DNA of 32,042 nucleotides from Candidatus Vogelbacteria bacterium (lineage in GTDB: Bacteria; Patescibacteriota; Minisyncoccia; Phycocordibacterales; XYD1-FULL-46-19), in assembly GCA_903864935.1 (NCBI GenBank), contig CAIPHT010000007.1, forward strand, positions 80,293-112,334, read 5' to 3'. The notes below the pieces were generated by a model that made no database searches, was not told the DNA's origin, and saw nothing but the letters and a program-made list of their open reading frames with translations. Both the position numbers and the translations under genes were made by a program. Below, one piece after another: positions 1-7,834 of the stretch (within the stretch, counting starts at the first letter, position 1; each line of letters starts with the position of its first letter).

Positions 1-1
1 T

Positions 2-973
2 TGCCAGGAGCGAGCGCTTAAACTTTTTAAATTAAAAAAGGCTGAGTGGGCCGTTAATGTTCAGGCTCTGTCTGGTTCGCCGGCCAATCTCGCTGTTTAT
101 CTTGGTCTAGTAGAAAAAGGCGGAAAGATAATGGGGATGGCCCTCTCTTCTGGTGGCCACTTAACTCATGGGCACAAAGTTTCTGTCACCGGGAAATTCT
201 GGCAACAAATTCCTTATGGTGTTGATAAGGAGACCGAAGAATTAGACTACGAAGTTATTAAAAGAATTGCGGTGAAAGAAAAACCCGATATTATTGTGGC
301 TGGCTTTACCGCTTATCCGAGAAAGATTGATTGGGCGAAGTTCCGAGAAATTGCGGATAGTTGCGGAGCAATATTAATGGTTGATATGTCTCACATCGCT
401 GGTTTAGCGGCGGGTGGCGCTCATCCATCACCTTTTCCCTTTGCTGATATTGTCACGACCACGACCCATAAGACCTTGCGCGGTCCTCGAGCCGGTTTGA
501 TTTTTTCACGAATTGATAATCGTGAACTGAATAAGAAAATTGATAAAGCCGTTTTCCCTGGTCTCCAGGGTGGACCACACCTTAATCAGATAGCGGCGGT
601 AGCTGTAGCTTTAGATGAGGCAATGAAGCCAGAATTTAAAATCTATGCCAAGCAGGTCATCAAGAATGCCAAAACTCTGGCGGGAGAATTAAAGAAAAAA
701 GGCTGGCGCCTTGTCTCGGGTGGGACAGATAATCACTTATTATTGATAGATGTTGCCAGCTCAACGGATAATAAAATTACGGGGAAGATGGCTGGGGAAC
801 GACTTGAAAAAGAGGGGATTATCGTTAATAAAAACACTATTCCTTTTGATACTCGCACCCCCGTTGATCCGTCAGGGATTCGCCTAGGAACGGCCGCTGA
901 GACAACGCGCGGTAAGAAAGAAAAAGATATGATTAAAATTGCCGAGAGGATTGATAAAATTTTAAGAAAATAA
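2..973 (+). CDS. glyA: Serine hydroxymethyltransferase, 5' end missing
   Basis: PLP enzyme that interconverts serine and glycine and charges tetrahydrofolate with a one-carbon unit in the cytoplasm. The reading frame is open from base 2 and enters the window inside the gene; the first readable part includes ALSGSPANLAVY, a strongly conserved SHMT stretch. Further on are the SGGHLTHGH segment and TTTTHKTLRGPRAG, whose Lys is the PLP Schiff-base lysine of the family. The tail GIRLGTAAETTRG is also typical. The ATG at 131 is internal and is not the real start. The stop is followed after 1 bp by dut, so the two are probably cotranscribed. Identification is secure; only the N-terminal part is missing because of the window edge. 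Confidence 0.96.
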   Translation, partial: CQERALKLFKLKKAEWAVNVQALSGSPANLAVYLGLVEKGGKIMGMALSSGGHLTHGHKVSVTGKFWQQIPYGVDKETEELDYEVIKRIAVKEKPDIIVAGFTAYPRKIDWAKFREIADSCGAILMVDMSHIAGLAAGGAHPSPFPFADIVTTTTHKTLRGPRAGLIFSRIDNRELNKKIDKAVFPGLQGGPHLNQIAAVAVALDEAMKPEFKIYAKQVIKNAKTLAGELKKKGWRLVSGGTDNHLLLIDVASSTDNKITGKMAGERLEKEGIIVNKNTIPFDTRTPVDPSGIRLGTAAETTRGKKEKDMIKIAERIDKILRK

Positions 974-974
974 T

Positions 975-1391
975 ATGAAAATAAAAATTAAGAAGCTTGT
1001 ACCAGAAGCGATAATTCCTAATTATGCCCGACCCGGAGATGCTGGTATGGATATTTGTGCTGTCAGTAAAAATGAGACAGAAAATTATGTTGAGTATGGT
1101 ACAGGACTATCCTTCGAGATGCCCGATGGCTATGCGATGCTTATCTTTGGGCGAAGTAGTGTCACTAATACCAATTTAATGGTGGCCAATGCTGTGGGAG
1201 TTTTGGATTCTGGTTATCGAGGCGAACTTAAAATGCGTTTTAGAAAAAATGGACCGATTGATTATGTTGTGGGGGATAGGATTGGGCAGATCTTAATTGT
1301 TCCTTTTCCTAATATCGAATTTGAAGAGACCGACGAACTCTCTTCTTCTGCTAGAGGAGACGGAGGTTTTGGTAGTACGGGCAAGAGCTAA
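975..1391 (+). CDS. dut: dUTP diphosphatase (trimeric dUTPase)
   Basis: Hydrolyses dUTP to dUMP and pyrophosphate, keeping uracil out of DNA and supplying dUMP for thymidylate synthesis. All five motifs of the trimeric family are visible in order: PGDAGMDI, GRSSVTN, GVLDSGYRGEL, GDRIGQILI and the C-terminal glycine-rich RGDGGFGSTG that closes over the active site. The 138-residue length is normal. The usual RSS of motif 2 is present as GRSS. The start codon is 1 bp after the glyA stop and has no Shine-Dalgarno, so translation is probably coupled to glyA. Confidence 0.95.
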   Translation: MKIKIKKLVPEAIIPNYARPGDAGMDICAVSKNETENYVEYGTGLSFEMPDGYAMLIFGRSSVTNTNLMVANAVGVLDSGYRGELKMRFRKNGPIDYVVGDRIGQILIVPFPNIEFEETDELSSSARGDGGFGSTGKS

Positions 1392-1402
1392 ATAGACAAC
1401 AC

Positions 1403-1430
1403 TTGGCTAAATAGCCAAAAATGCTAACAT
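1403..1430 (+). promoter_or_regulatory. Predicted argS promoter, near-leaderless
   Basis: TTGGCT (1403-1408), 16 bp spacer, TAACAT (1425-1430) preceded by TGc, an extended -10. The -10 ends 6 bp before the argS ATG at 1437, so the transcript would start at or within a base or two of the start codon. No Shine-Dalgarno is present. This is inference from motif and spacing only. Confidence 0.5.
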
Positions 1431-1436
1431 AGTTAA

Positions 1437-3215
1437 ATGGCTAATAATTGGTTAATCGAAGAAATTACTAAGGCGACTAAGTCGCTCGGTTTAGATTTGT
1501 CCGAGGGAGAGATTAAGCTTGATCACCCTACAGACTTAGTTTTGGGTGATTTTTCTACTAATGTCGCCATGTCTTTAGCTAAAAAGGCTGGCAAGAATCC
1601 TAAAGACTTAGCTGAAGAAATTAAGACTAAAATTCTTGAACAGGCCAACCCTAATATCAAAGATATCCAAGTGGCTGGTCCGGGGTTTATTAATTTTTAT
1701 TTAAGCGACGAGTTTTTTGCCAAGACTCTTCAAGAAATTTTAACTAAGCCTGAAACTTTTGGAGAGACTAAGGTCTTGTCGGGACAGAAAGTGATGGTTG
1801 AATTTACTGACCCGAACCCGTTTAAAGAATTTCATATTGGTCATTTGATGAGCAACACTGTTGGAGAGTCTATCTCGCGTTTAATTGAAAAAAATGGTGC
1901 GGAGACCAAGCGTGCTTGTTATCAGGGTGATGTGGGTATGCATGTGGCGATGACGATGTGGGGGATGCTTAAACTTGAGGCCGATCTGCCTAAAGAGGAG
2001 GCGACAGTTAGAGAGAAAGTAAAATTCTTAGGTCAGGCTTACGCTTTTGGTGCGACTGAATATAAAGAGGGAAGCGATAATGCTAAAGAAGGGATAACGA
2101 TTATAAATAAAAAGTTATACAAACGAGCCGACCCTAAGGTAAATGATCTCTATGACCTTGGTCGCCAGTGGAGCCTAGATTATTTTGAGACTATTTATGC
2201 CAAGCTTGGGACGAAGTTTGATTATTATTTCTTTGAGAGTGACACGGCCGAAGTGGGGCAGAAGTTGGTGGAAGAAGGTTTGGTTAAAAATATTTTTGAG
2301 AAAAGTGATGGGGCCGTTGTCTTTCATGGTGAAGCTTTTGACCCTAAGCTCCACACCCGCGTCTTCTTAAATGCTGAAGGTCTTCCAACTTATGAGGCTA
2401 AAGAGCTTGGCTTGGCCAAGATCAAGGCGGGTAAATATGCCGCCGATGTCTCCATCTCTATCACCGGTAATGAGATTAATGATTATTTCAAAGTTGTCTT
2501 GCGGGCAATGCAAGAATTGATGCCCGAGATTGCGGAGAAGATTAAACATCTTTCTCATGGCATGCTCAGGTTGCCAACTGGCAAGATGTCCTCTCGTACG
2601 GGGCAAGTTATTACCGCTGAATCGTTGATTGATGAGGTTAAAGAAAAAGTTTTAGAAAAAATTAAAGACCGTGATTTTAGCGATGAAGAGAAAAATGATA
2701 TTGCGGAGAAGGTGGCCGTGGGTGCGCTTAAGTATTCGATCTTGAAGCAGGGGATAGGCAAGGACATTATTTTTGATTTCGATAAGTCACTTTCTTTTGA
2801 GGGCGACTCGGGTCCCTATCTTCAATATGCTTACACCCGGGCGTTGTCGGTTCTCAAAAAAGCCGAAAACTTGGAGGCTAAGCCTCTAAGCGAGGCTGAC
2901 GCAATTTCGAAGTTGGACTTCGATGTGCCCGAAGTCCAACTTCAGAAATTGCCAGCCTCGACTTCGATTGCGACTCTTGAATCCCTGCTCTACCGCCTCC
3001 CCGAAGTCACCGAATCCGCTTATCAAGAACTCGCTCCCCAACAAGTCTCCACCTACCTGATTGAGGTTGCCGGTGCCTTCAATAGCTTCTATGCTCAGAA
3101 CCAAATTATTGGCAGTGACAACGAAGTCTATTTCTTGGCCCTCACTCGTGCCACTTCAATTGTTCTCAAAAATGGTTTAGGCCTTTTGGCAATTCCAGTT
3201 TTGGAGAGGATGTGA
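1437..3215 (+). CDS. argS: Arginyl-tRNA synthetase
   Basis: Class I synthetase charging tRNA-Arg. The N-terminal additional domain covers about residues 1-110, with the typical GDFSTNVAMSLAKKAGKNP segment. The catalytic core has FTDPNPFKEFHIGHLMSN near residues 128-144 (HIGH motif) and GKMSSRTGQVI near 381-391 (KMSKS equivalent). The C-terminal helical anticodon-binding DALR domain ends in AGAFNSFYAQNQII and a final LERM, which is common in the family. The 592 residues are close to the usual size. The start has no ribosome site but sits just behind a -10 box. The TGA stop lies inside a 12-bp hairpin. Confidence 0.96.
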   Translation: MANNWLIEEITKATKSLGLDLSEGEIKLDHPTDLVLGDFSTNVAMSLAKKAGKNPKDLAEEIKTKILEQANPNIKDIQVAGPGFINFYLSDEFFAKTLQEILTKPETFGETKVLSGQKVMVEFTDPNPFKEFHIGHLMSNTVGESISRLIEKNGAETKRACYQGDVGMHVAMTMWGMLKLEADLPKEEATVREKVKFLGQAYAFGATEYKEGSDNAKEGITIINKKLYKRADPKVNDLYDLGRQWSLDYFETIYAKLGTKFDYYFFESDTAEVGQKLVEEGLVKNIFEKSDGAVVFHGEAFDPKLHTRVFLNAEGLPTYEAKELGLAKIKAGKYAADVSISITGNEINDYFKVVLRAMQELMPEIAEKIKHLSHGMLRLPTGKMSSRTGQVITAESLIDEVKEKVLEKIKDRDFSDEEKNDIAEKVAVGALKYSILKQGIGKDIIFDFDKSLSFEGDSGPYLQYAYTRALSVLKKAENLEAKPLSEADAISKLDFDVPEVQLQKLPASTSIATLESLLYRLPEVTESAYQELAPQQVSTYLIEVAGAFNSFYAQNQIIGSDNEVYFLALTRATSIVLKNGLGLLAIPVLERM

Positions 3216-3238
3216 TTTTTATCGCAGATAAAAATCAC
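3212..3238. terminator. Perfect 12-bp hairpin over the argS stop codon
   Basis: GTGATTTTTATC (3212-3223), loop GCA, GATAAAAATCAC (3227-3238). The stop codon TGA of argS lies in the left arm. The stem is AT-rich and has no clean U-tract after it, so it is a weak terminator at best. It could also protect the 3' end of the mRNA. A shorter arm pair ACTCC/GGAGT follows at 3237-3257. Confidence 0.4.
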
Positions 3239-3273
3239 TCCGAGCGAAGCGAGGAGTAAATAAGTAGCAAATC

Positions 3274-3294
3274 ATCCCGAGCTTGTCGAAGGAT
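3274..3294. repeat. Short REP-like palindrome (GAGCTTGTCGA core)
   Basis: ATCC-CGA-GCTTG-TCG-AA-GGAT folds on itself. Sequences with the core GAGCTTGTCGAAGGA are known as short intergenic palindromes in many unrelated bacteria. Only one copy is seen in this window, so the call rests on that general knowledge. Confidence 0.45.
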
Positions 3295-3305
3295 AAAACA
3301 AATCT

Positions 3306-3335
3306 CGCCCGGGTACGCATGTGCGTACCCGGGCG
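3306..3335 (-). terminator. 30-nt perfect palindrome, probable terminator of the small - strand gene
   Basis: CGCCCGGGTACGCA, TG, TGCGTACCCGGGCG: fourteen uninterrupted pairs with a 2-nt centre. It lies 17 bp beyond the stop codon of the - strand gene at 3353-3565. Read on the - strand it is followed by GAGATTTGTTTTA, a moderately T-rich tail. As an RNA it would be a very stable hairpin, and as DNA it could extrude as a cruciform. Confidence 0.5.
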
Positions 3336-3352
3336 GGGCTGGATGGAAGGGC

Positions 3353-3565
3353 TCACTTGACTCCTTGGTCGTCGAGAAGGGTCTTGAAGTGATCAAAAAG
3401 CGTCTTGTCCTCCTTTTCGTTGATTTGGACTCTGGTTTGCCCATTTCCCGCTGACCAGGCCGTAATGCTTATTCCCTCCGGTGTGCAGGCGATGGTTACT
3501 GTCTTTCCACCACTTGTTGGTCCGAAGTTGACCTCGTTGGTCCTTCGCTGAATGTATAGGCTCAT
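3353..3565 (-). CDS. Small protein of unknown function (70 aa)
   Basis: I do not recognise this protein. It is accepted as a gene because its start has a textbook ribosome site: AAGGAG at 3572-3577 on the - strand, 6 nt before the ATG. It also has a plausible promoter (TTTACA-17-TACTAA) and a hairpin after its stop. The sequence looks like a compact beta-rich fold: MSLYIQRRTNEVNFG, then alternating short strands (KTVTIACTPEGISITAW, TRVQIN), ending in a charged helix. There is no signal peptide or membrane segment. Codons are richer in C/G at third positions than in argS or ileS, which may mean a different origin. It is divergent from ileS and shares its promoter region. Confidence 0.65.
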   Translation of the reverse strand: MSLYIQRRTNEVNFGPTSGGKTVTIACTPEGISITAWSAGNGQTRVQINEKEDKTLFDHFKTLLDDQGVK

Positions 3566-3592
3566 GGCATGCTCCTTTCTTTTCTACCCCCA

Positions 3593-3621
3593 TTAGTATC
3601 AAATATCCACGATATTGTAAA
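3593..3621 (-). promoter_or_regulatory. Predicted promoter of the small - strand gene
   Basis: On the - strand: TTTACA (3616-3621), 17 bp, TACTAA (3593-3598) with TGa before it. The -35 overlaps the -35 of the divergent ileS promoter almost base for base, so polymerase could probably use only one direction at a time. Confidence 0.45.
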
Positions 3622-3643
3622 TATCCTTATTTTACGGTAAATT
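3615..3643 (+). promoter_or_regulatory. Predicted ileS promoter, near-leaderless
   Basis: TTGTAA (3615-3620), 17 bp, TAAATT (3638-3643), then 6 bp to the ATG at 3650. No ribosome site is present. The arrangement matches that of argS, rpsF, ftsK and other operon heads in the window. Confidence 0.45.
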
Positions 3644-3649
3644 AGAAGA

Positions 3650-6600
3650 ATGTCTGACGAAAAGCCAGAAGTCTTAAAATCTGATATTGCCAAGCGGGAG
3701 GAGGAGATCCTGAAGTTTTGGCAGGATAATAAAATTTTCGAGAAGACTTTTGAGAAGGAGTCACCTCAAGGTGAATTCGTCTTTTATGATGGGCCACCAT
3801 TTGCAACAGGCACCCCTCACTATGGTCACTTAATTGCTGGGACGATTAAGGACGTTATCCCTCGTTACAAGACGATGAAGGGTTATCACGTGCGTCGCCG
3901 TTGGGGTTGGGATTGTCATGGTCTACCAGTAGAGAACATTGTTGAGAAAGAATTGGATCTCAAGTCTAAGAAAGATATTCTTGATTATGGTATTGAGAAT
4001 TTTAATGATAAGGCGCGGGCTGTTGTCATGCGTTATGCCAATGAATGGAAGAAGGTGGTGCCACGTTTGGGTCGCTTCGTTGATATGGAGGATGATTATC
4101 GCACCATGGACGCCTCTTACTCCGAGACGACATGGTGGATCTTCAAACAACTTTTTGATAAAGGCTTAATCTATGAAGGTTATAAGTCAATGCATATTTG
4201 TCCTCGTTGTGAGACGACACTCTCGAACTTCGAGGTAACTCAAGGTTATAAAGATATTACGGACATCTCGGTCACGGTTAAATTTGAATTAGTAGGCGAG
4301 CCGGGGACTTTTGTGCTCGCCTGGACAACCACTCCTTGGACTCTGCCCGGCAACGTGGCTTTGGCTGTTAACTCGGAGATTGATTATGCTGAAGTCGAGA
4401 TTGAAGGAGACGACAATAAATATATTTTAGCTAAATCAAGAATCGAGGCAGCCTTAAAAAATAATTTTAAAATAATCAGAGAATTTAAGGGCGCCGATTT
4501 AATTGGCAAAAAGTACAAACCAGTTTTTGATTATTACGTTGACGATGCAAAATTAGAACACCGTGAGAATGGCTGGCAAATTTATGGCGCTGATTTTGTT
4601 ACAACCGAAGATGGTACCGGTGTGGTTCATATTGCGGCCTTTGGTGAGGATGACATGAATTTGATTCGCGAGAAGAATTTGCCTTTTATCCAGAATGTTG
4701 AGATGAACGGAGCTTTCAAACCGGAGGTTAAGGATTGGGCTGGTCTCAAAGTAAAACCAAAAGAGAATCCTCAATCAACAGACATTGAGGTTCTTAAGTC
4801 TCTAGCCGGGAAGGGAACACTTTTTGCCAAAGAGAAATTTACTCACTCCTATCCTCACTGTTGGCGTTGCGATACTCCACTTCTTAATTATGCCACCTCC
4901 TCTTGGTTTATTAAGGTGAGCTCTTTTCGAGATAAATTAGTTGAGGCAAATCAGAAGGTAAATTGGGTCCCGGATCATGTGCGTGATGGCCGTTTTGGCA
5001 AATGGCTCGAGGGGGCACGTGACTGGGCAATCTCGCGAACTCGTTTTTGGGGGGCGCCATTGCCCGTTTGGCGTTGTACCGACTGCGGGGCAATAAAAGT
5101 TTTTGGCTCTGTTGATGAGTTAGTTTCAGCCCTGCCTCAATCTAAAAATAAATATTGGGTAATGCGCCATGGTGAAGCCACATCTAACCTCCACGATTCT
5201 ATTAGTTCTAATCCAAGTGAAGAGAATCATTTGACCGAGAAGGGGAGAGAAGAGATTGTGGCGAGCGCTGAGAGCTTGAAGGAGAATAAAATTGATTTAA
5301 TTATTTCTTCGAATTTTATTCGAACAAGAGAGACGGCAGAGCTTGTGGCGAAGACCTTGGGACTTTTGCCAGAGCAAATTGTGATTGACGAGCGCTTGGG
5401 GGAAATTCAGCCAGGGGACTTCGCTGGGGGTTCTTGGCGTGAATATAACCTAGCCTTTGGCTCGCGCCTAAATCGACTCCATAATCATCTGCCAACCGGG
5501 GGTGAGAATTATAATGATGTTCGTCGTCGAATTATGTCGGCTATTTATGATATTAACGAGAAACACCAAGACAAGAATATCTTGGTTGTTAGTCATGGCC
5601 TGCCTTTATTTATGGCGCAAGCCAGCGTTTCTCGTTGGACGGATAAAGAGATTATTGATGCGCCTCATCGAGGCAAAGATTTTGCCAATGCCGAAGTTCG
5701 ACCTCTAAACTTTGTTCCGCTTCCTCACAACCGTAATTATGAATTAGATTTGCATCGCCCGTTTATTGATGAGGTTTCTTTCCCTTGTGCTTGTGGCCAG
5801 AGCTTCAAACGAGTGCCTGATGTCTTCGATTGTTGGTATGAGTCCGGCTCAATGCCTTATGCCGAAGATCATTATCCTTTTGGAGAAAATAGCCCGATTG
5901 ACCCAACGAAAGGGCTAGGCTTTCCAGCTGATTTTATCTCTGAAGGTCTTGATCAGACTCGTGGTTGGTTTTATAGCCTTATCGTTCTTGGGGTCGCCTT
6001 GTTTGATAAGAGCCCCTATCAGAATGTCGTGACCAATGGTCTGGTTTTGGCCGAAGATGGCCAGAAGATGTCCAAACATCTCAAGAATTATCCTGATCCA
6101 ATGGATGTTGCCAATCGCTTAGGAGCGGATGCTTTGCGCTTGTATCTAATGTCTAGCCCCGCTGTGCGTGGTGAGGACCTCCTCTTTTCTGAGAAAGGGG
6201 TGGTAGAGATTGGCCGACGCATAATCTCACGTCTACTTAACGTCTTATCTTTTTATCAGTTGTATACAGAAGAGGCGGTGGGCATCGAGGAGAGGCCTGC
6301 CCGTCCGGCAGGCGGGCCTCGGGCTCACTTGAGGACTCACCTCGGCATCAATCTTGATGAAGCTAAAAACGTTCTAGATCTTTGGATTCTCGCTCGTCTC
6401 GATGAGACAATTAAGCAAGTCACTAATTCTTTGGATCGTTATGAGATCGATCGTTCCATTCGCCCCATTGATGATTTTGTTGAAGACCTTTCTACTTGGT
6501 ATTTGCGTCGTTCACGAGATCGCTTTAAGGAAGATGGCCCCGACAAGGACATGGCCATTACGGTGACCAGTTTTGTGTTGCAAGAAATTGCTAAAGTCTT

Positions 6601-7222
6601 GGCCCCGCTCACCCCGTTTGTCTCAGAGATGATTTATCAAGAGCTTAAGACCGAACAGGACGAACTTTCTGTCCATCTTATCTCTTGGCCCAACTTCGAG
6701 CTTAAAGAAAAGGTTGCTGGTGAGAAAGAGCGCGCTATCTCTTTAATGGCTGAGACTCGACGTGTCGTATCCTTAGGGCTAGAATTTCGTCAGATACTCA
6801 AGGTTAAAGTGCGTCAGCCCTTGGCTGAGCTCAAGGTTAAGGCCGGAGTCTTGGCTGGACAGAATGATTATATTCAATTGATTGGTGATGAACTAAATGT
6901 TAAAGAAGTTACTTTTAACCAACCAATTGAAGATGAGGTTTGGCTTGATGGGGAAGTGGGGCCTGAGTTGATGGCTGAGGGCACGGTGCGTGAATTGGTG
7001 CGTCAGATTCAGGAGCGACGCAAGACTCTCGGTTTCAATCCGAACCAGAAAATCGAATTAATTATTGAAGCTGACAATTCGGGACGAGAAATTTTGCGCA
7101 AATATGAGAAGGAGTTAAAATCGGGGACAAATACCGAGAAACTCGATTATGCCATTGTCTCTGACGGGGAGGCCTTTGAGGCGAATGAAATACCTTTCAA
7201 AATAAAGATTATTAAACTTTAG
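3650..7222 (+). CDS. ileS: Isoleucyl-tRNA synthetase with inserted histidine-phosphatase domain
   Basis: Class I synthetase charging tRNA-Ile, here 1190 residues. The HIGH motif is HYGH at 57-60 and the KMSKS motif is KMSKH at 806-810. The CP1 editing domain (about 200-400) includes LAWTTTPWTLPGN and EDGTGVVHIAAFGEDD. The family line DWAISRTRFWGAPLPVWRC is followed by CTDCGAIKVFGSVDEL, which normally continues into ...LHRPFIDEV. Here about 200 residues (496-697) intervene, with VMRHGEATSN (His507), SNFIRTRETAEL, a LGEIQPGDF acidic segment and VVSHGLPLF (His649), the core of the phosphoglycerate-mutase-like histidine phosphatases. The synthetase then resumes at ELDLHRPFIDE and VFDCWYESGSMPYAE. 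A second oddity is a repeat-derived loop at residues 882-895. The C-terminal anticodon domain is intact. No frameshift is needed anywhere. Confidence 0.95.
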   Translation: MSDEKPEVLKSDIAKREEEILKFWQDNKIFEKTFEKESPQGEFVFYDGPPFATGTPHYGHLIAGTIKDVIPRYKTMKGYHVRRRWGWDCHGLPVENIVEKELDLKSKKDILDYGIENFNDKARAVVMRYANEWKKVVPRLGRFVDMEDDYRTMDASYSETTWWIFKQLFDKGLIYEGYKSMHICPRCETTLSNFEVTQGYKDITDISVTVKFELVGEPGTFVLAWTTTPWTLPGNVALAVNSEIDYAEVEIEGDDNKYILAKSRIEAALKNNFKIIREFKGADLIGKKYKPVFDYYVDDAKLEHRENGWQIYGADFVTTEDGTGVVHIAAFGEDDMNLIREKNLPFIQNVEMNGAFKPEVKDWAGLKVKPKENPQSTDIEVLKSLAGKGTLFAKEKFTHSYPHCWRCDTPLLNYATSSWFIKVSSFRDKLVEANQKVNWVPDHVRDGRFGKWLEGARDWAISRTRFWGAPLPVWRCTDCGAIKVFGSVDELVSALPQSKNKYWVMRHGEATSNLHDSISSNPSEENHLTEKGREEIVASAESLKENKIDLIISSNFIRTRETAELVAKTLGLLPEQIVIDERLGEIQPGDFAGGSWREYNLAFGSRLNRLHNHLPTGGENYNDVRRRIMSAIYDINEKHQDKNILVVSHGLPLFMAQASVSRWTDKEIIDAPHRGKDFANAEVRPLNFVPLPHNRNYELDLHRPFIDEVSFPCACGQSFKRVPDVFDCWYESGSMPYAEDHYPFGENSPIDPTKGLGFPADFISEGLDQTRGWFYSLIVLGVALFDKSPYQNVVTNGLVLAEDGQKMSKHLKNYPDPMDVANRLGADALRLYLMSSPAVRGEDLLFSEKGVVEIGRRIISRLLNVLSFYQLYTEEAVGIEERPARPAGGPRAHLRTHLGINLDEAKNVLDLWILARLDETIKQVTNSLDRYEIDRSIRPIDDFVEDLSTWYLRRSRDRFKEDGPDKDMAITVTSFVLQEIAKVLAPLTPFVSEMIYQELKTEQDELSVHLISWPNFELKEKVAGEKERAISLMAETRRVVSLGLEFRQILKVKVRQPLAELKVKAGVLAGQNDYIQLIGDELNVKEVTFNQPIEDEVWLDGEVGPELMAEGTVRELVRQIQERRKTLGFNPNQKIELIIEADNSGREILRKYEKELKSGTNTEKLDYAIVSDGEAFEANEIPFKIKIIKL
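6292..6334. repeat. Palindromic REP-like sequence translated in frame inside ileS
   Basis: GCCTGCC-cgtcc-GGCAGGC (6295-6313) is followed by CCTCGGGCTCACTTGAGG (6317-6334). The latter is the exact reverse complement of the central 18 nt of the intergenic palindrome at 23843-23860, and differs at two positions from 22829-22846. It encodes ERPARPAGGPRAHLR in a variable loop between the catalytic core and the anticodon-binding domain. Confidence 0.75.
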
Positions 7223-7225
7223 ACT

Positions 7226-7804
7226 ATGGCCTATCGCCATTACGAAACTCTCGGTTTGGTCTTGAGCTATAGTTCTCAGGGCGAAGCTAATCGGCTGTAT
7301 AAGGTCTTGACCCCTGATTTTGGCTTGATCCTTGTCTTAGCTCAAGGTGTACGATTAGAGAAATCTAAGCTTCGTTATAATCTGCAAAATTACCACTTGG
7401 TTAAACTTAACCTGGTGAGAGGTAAGGAGTATTGGCGTTTGACTGGTGCTGAGAAAGAGATTGCGGCAAATAAGGACCAAGTCGCTTTTCTTCATAAAAT
7501 TAGTCTCATTCTCTTGCGCCTGATCCATGGCGAAGAGGCGAGTGGGGTTATTTTTTCTGATTTGAAGCAGGCGTGGGATTTGTTAGCTCAAGAGGCAAAG
7601 CCTGCGCCTAGTAAGTTAGAAGACCTAGAGATTTTTGTCATTGTGAGACTTCTCTTCAGCCTTGGTTATTTAGCCACCGGAGATTTGACCGAACCGATAA
7701 TTAAGACCCTGATTTTTAATTGGGTTGATATTGATTTTGTCGCTGACCAGCGATTAGCTTTAATTAATATTATCAACAGCTCTCTTGCTCAGAGCGGGCT
7801 GTAA
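7226..7804 (+). CDS. recO: DNA repair protein RecO, short form
   Basis: Recombination mediator that helps RecA load on SSB-coated single-stranded DNA. The N-terminal OB-fold is recognisable: ETLGLVLSYSSQGEANRLYKVLT, then FGLILVLAQGVR and KSKLRYNLQNYHLV. An all-helical C-terminal half follows. At 192 residues it is shorter than the usual 230-250 and lacks the Cys4 zinc site of many RecO proteins. It starts 3 bp after the ileS stop with no ribosome site of its own, so it is most likely expressed with ileS. ssb and recA, its working partners, are in the same window. Confidence 0.85.
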   Translation: MAYRHYETLGLVLSYSSQGEANRLYKVLTPDFGLILVLAQGVRLEKSKLRYNLQNYHLVKLNLVRGKEYWRLTGAEKEIAANKDQVAFLHKISLILLRLIHGEEASGVIFSDLKQAWDLLAQEAKPAPSKLEDLEIFVIVRLLFSLGYLATGDLTEPIIKTLIFNWVDIDFVADQRLALINIINSSLAQSGL

Positions 7805-7818
7805 GGAGGACTCTTTTG

Positions 7819-7827
7819 TGTTATTAT
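7819..7827 (+). promoter_or_regulatory. Extended -10 element before the 7835 gene
   Basis: TGtTATTAT (7819-7827) ends 7 bp before the ATG at 7835. No convincing -35 is seen. An AAGGAGG at 7803-7809, on the recO stop codon, is too far upstream to serve that ATG. It could serve a five-codon reading frame, GTG TTA TTA TTT TAG (7818-7832). Confidence 0.4.
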
Positions 7828-7834
7828 TTTAGTT

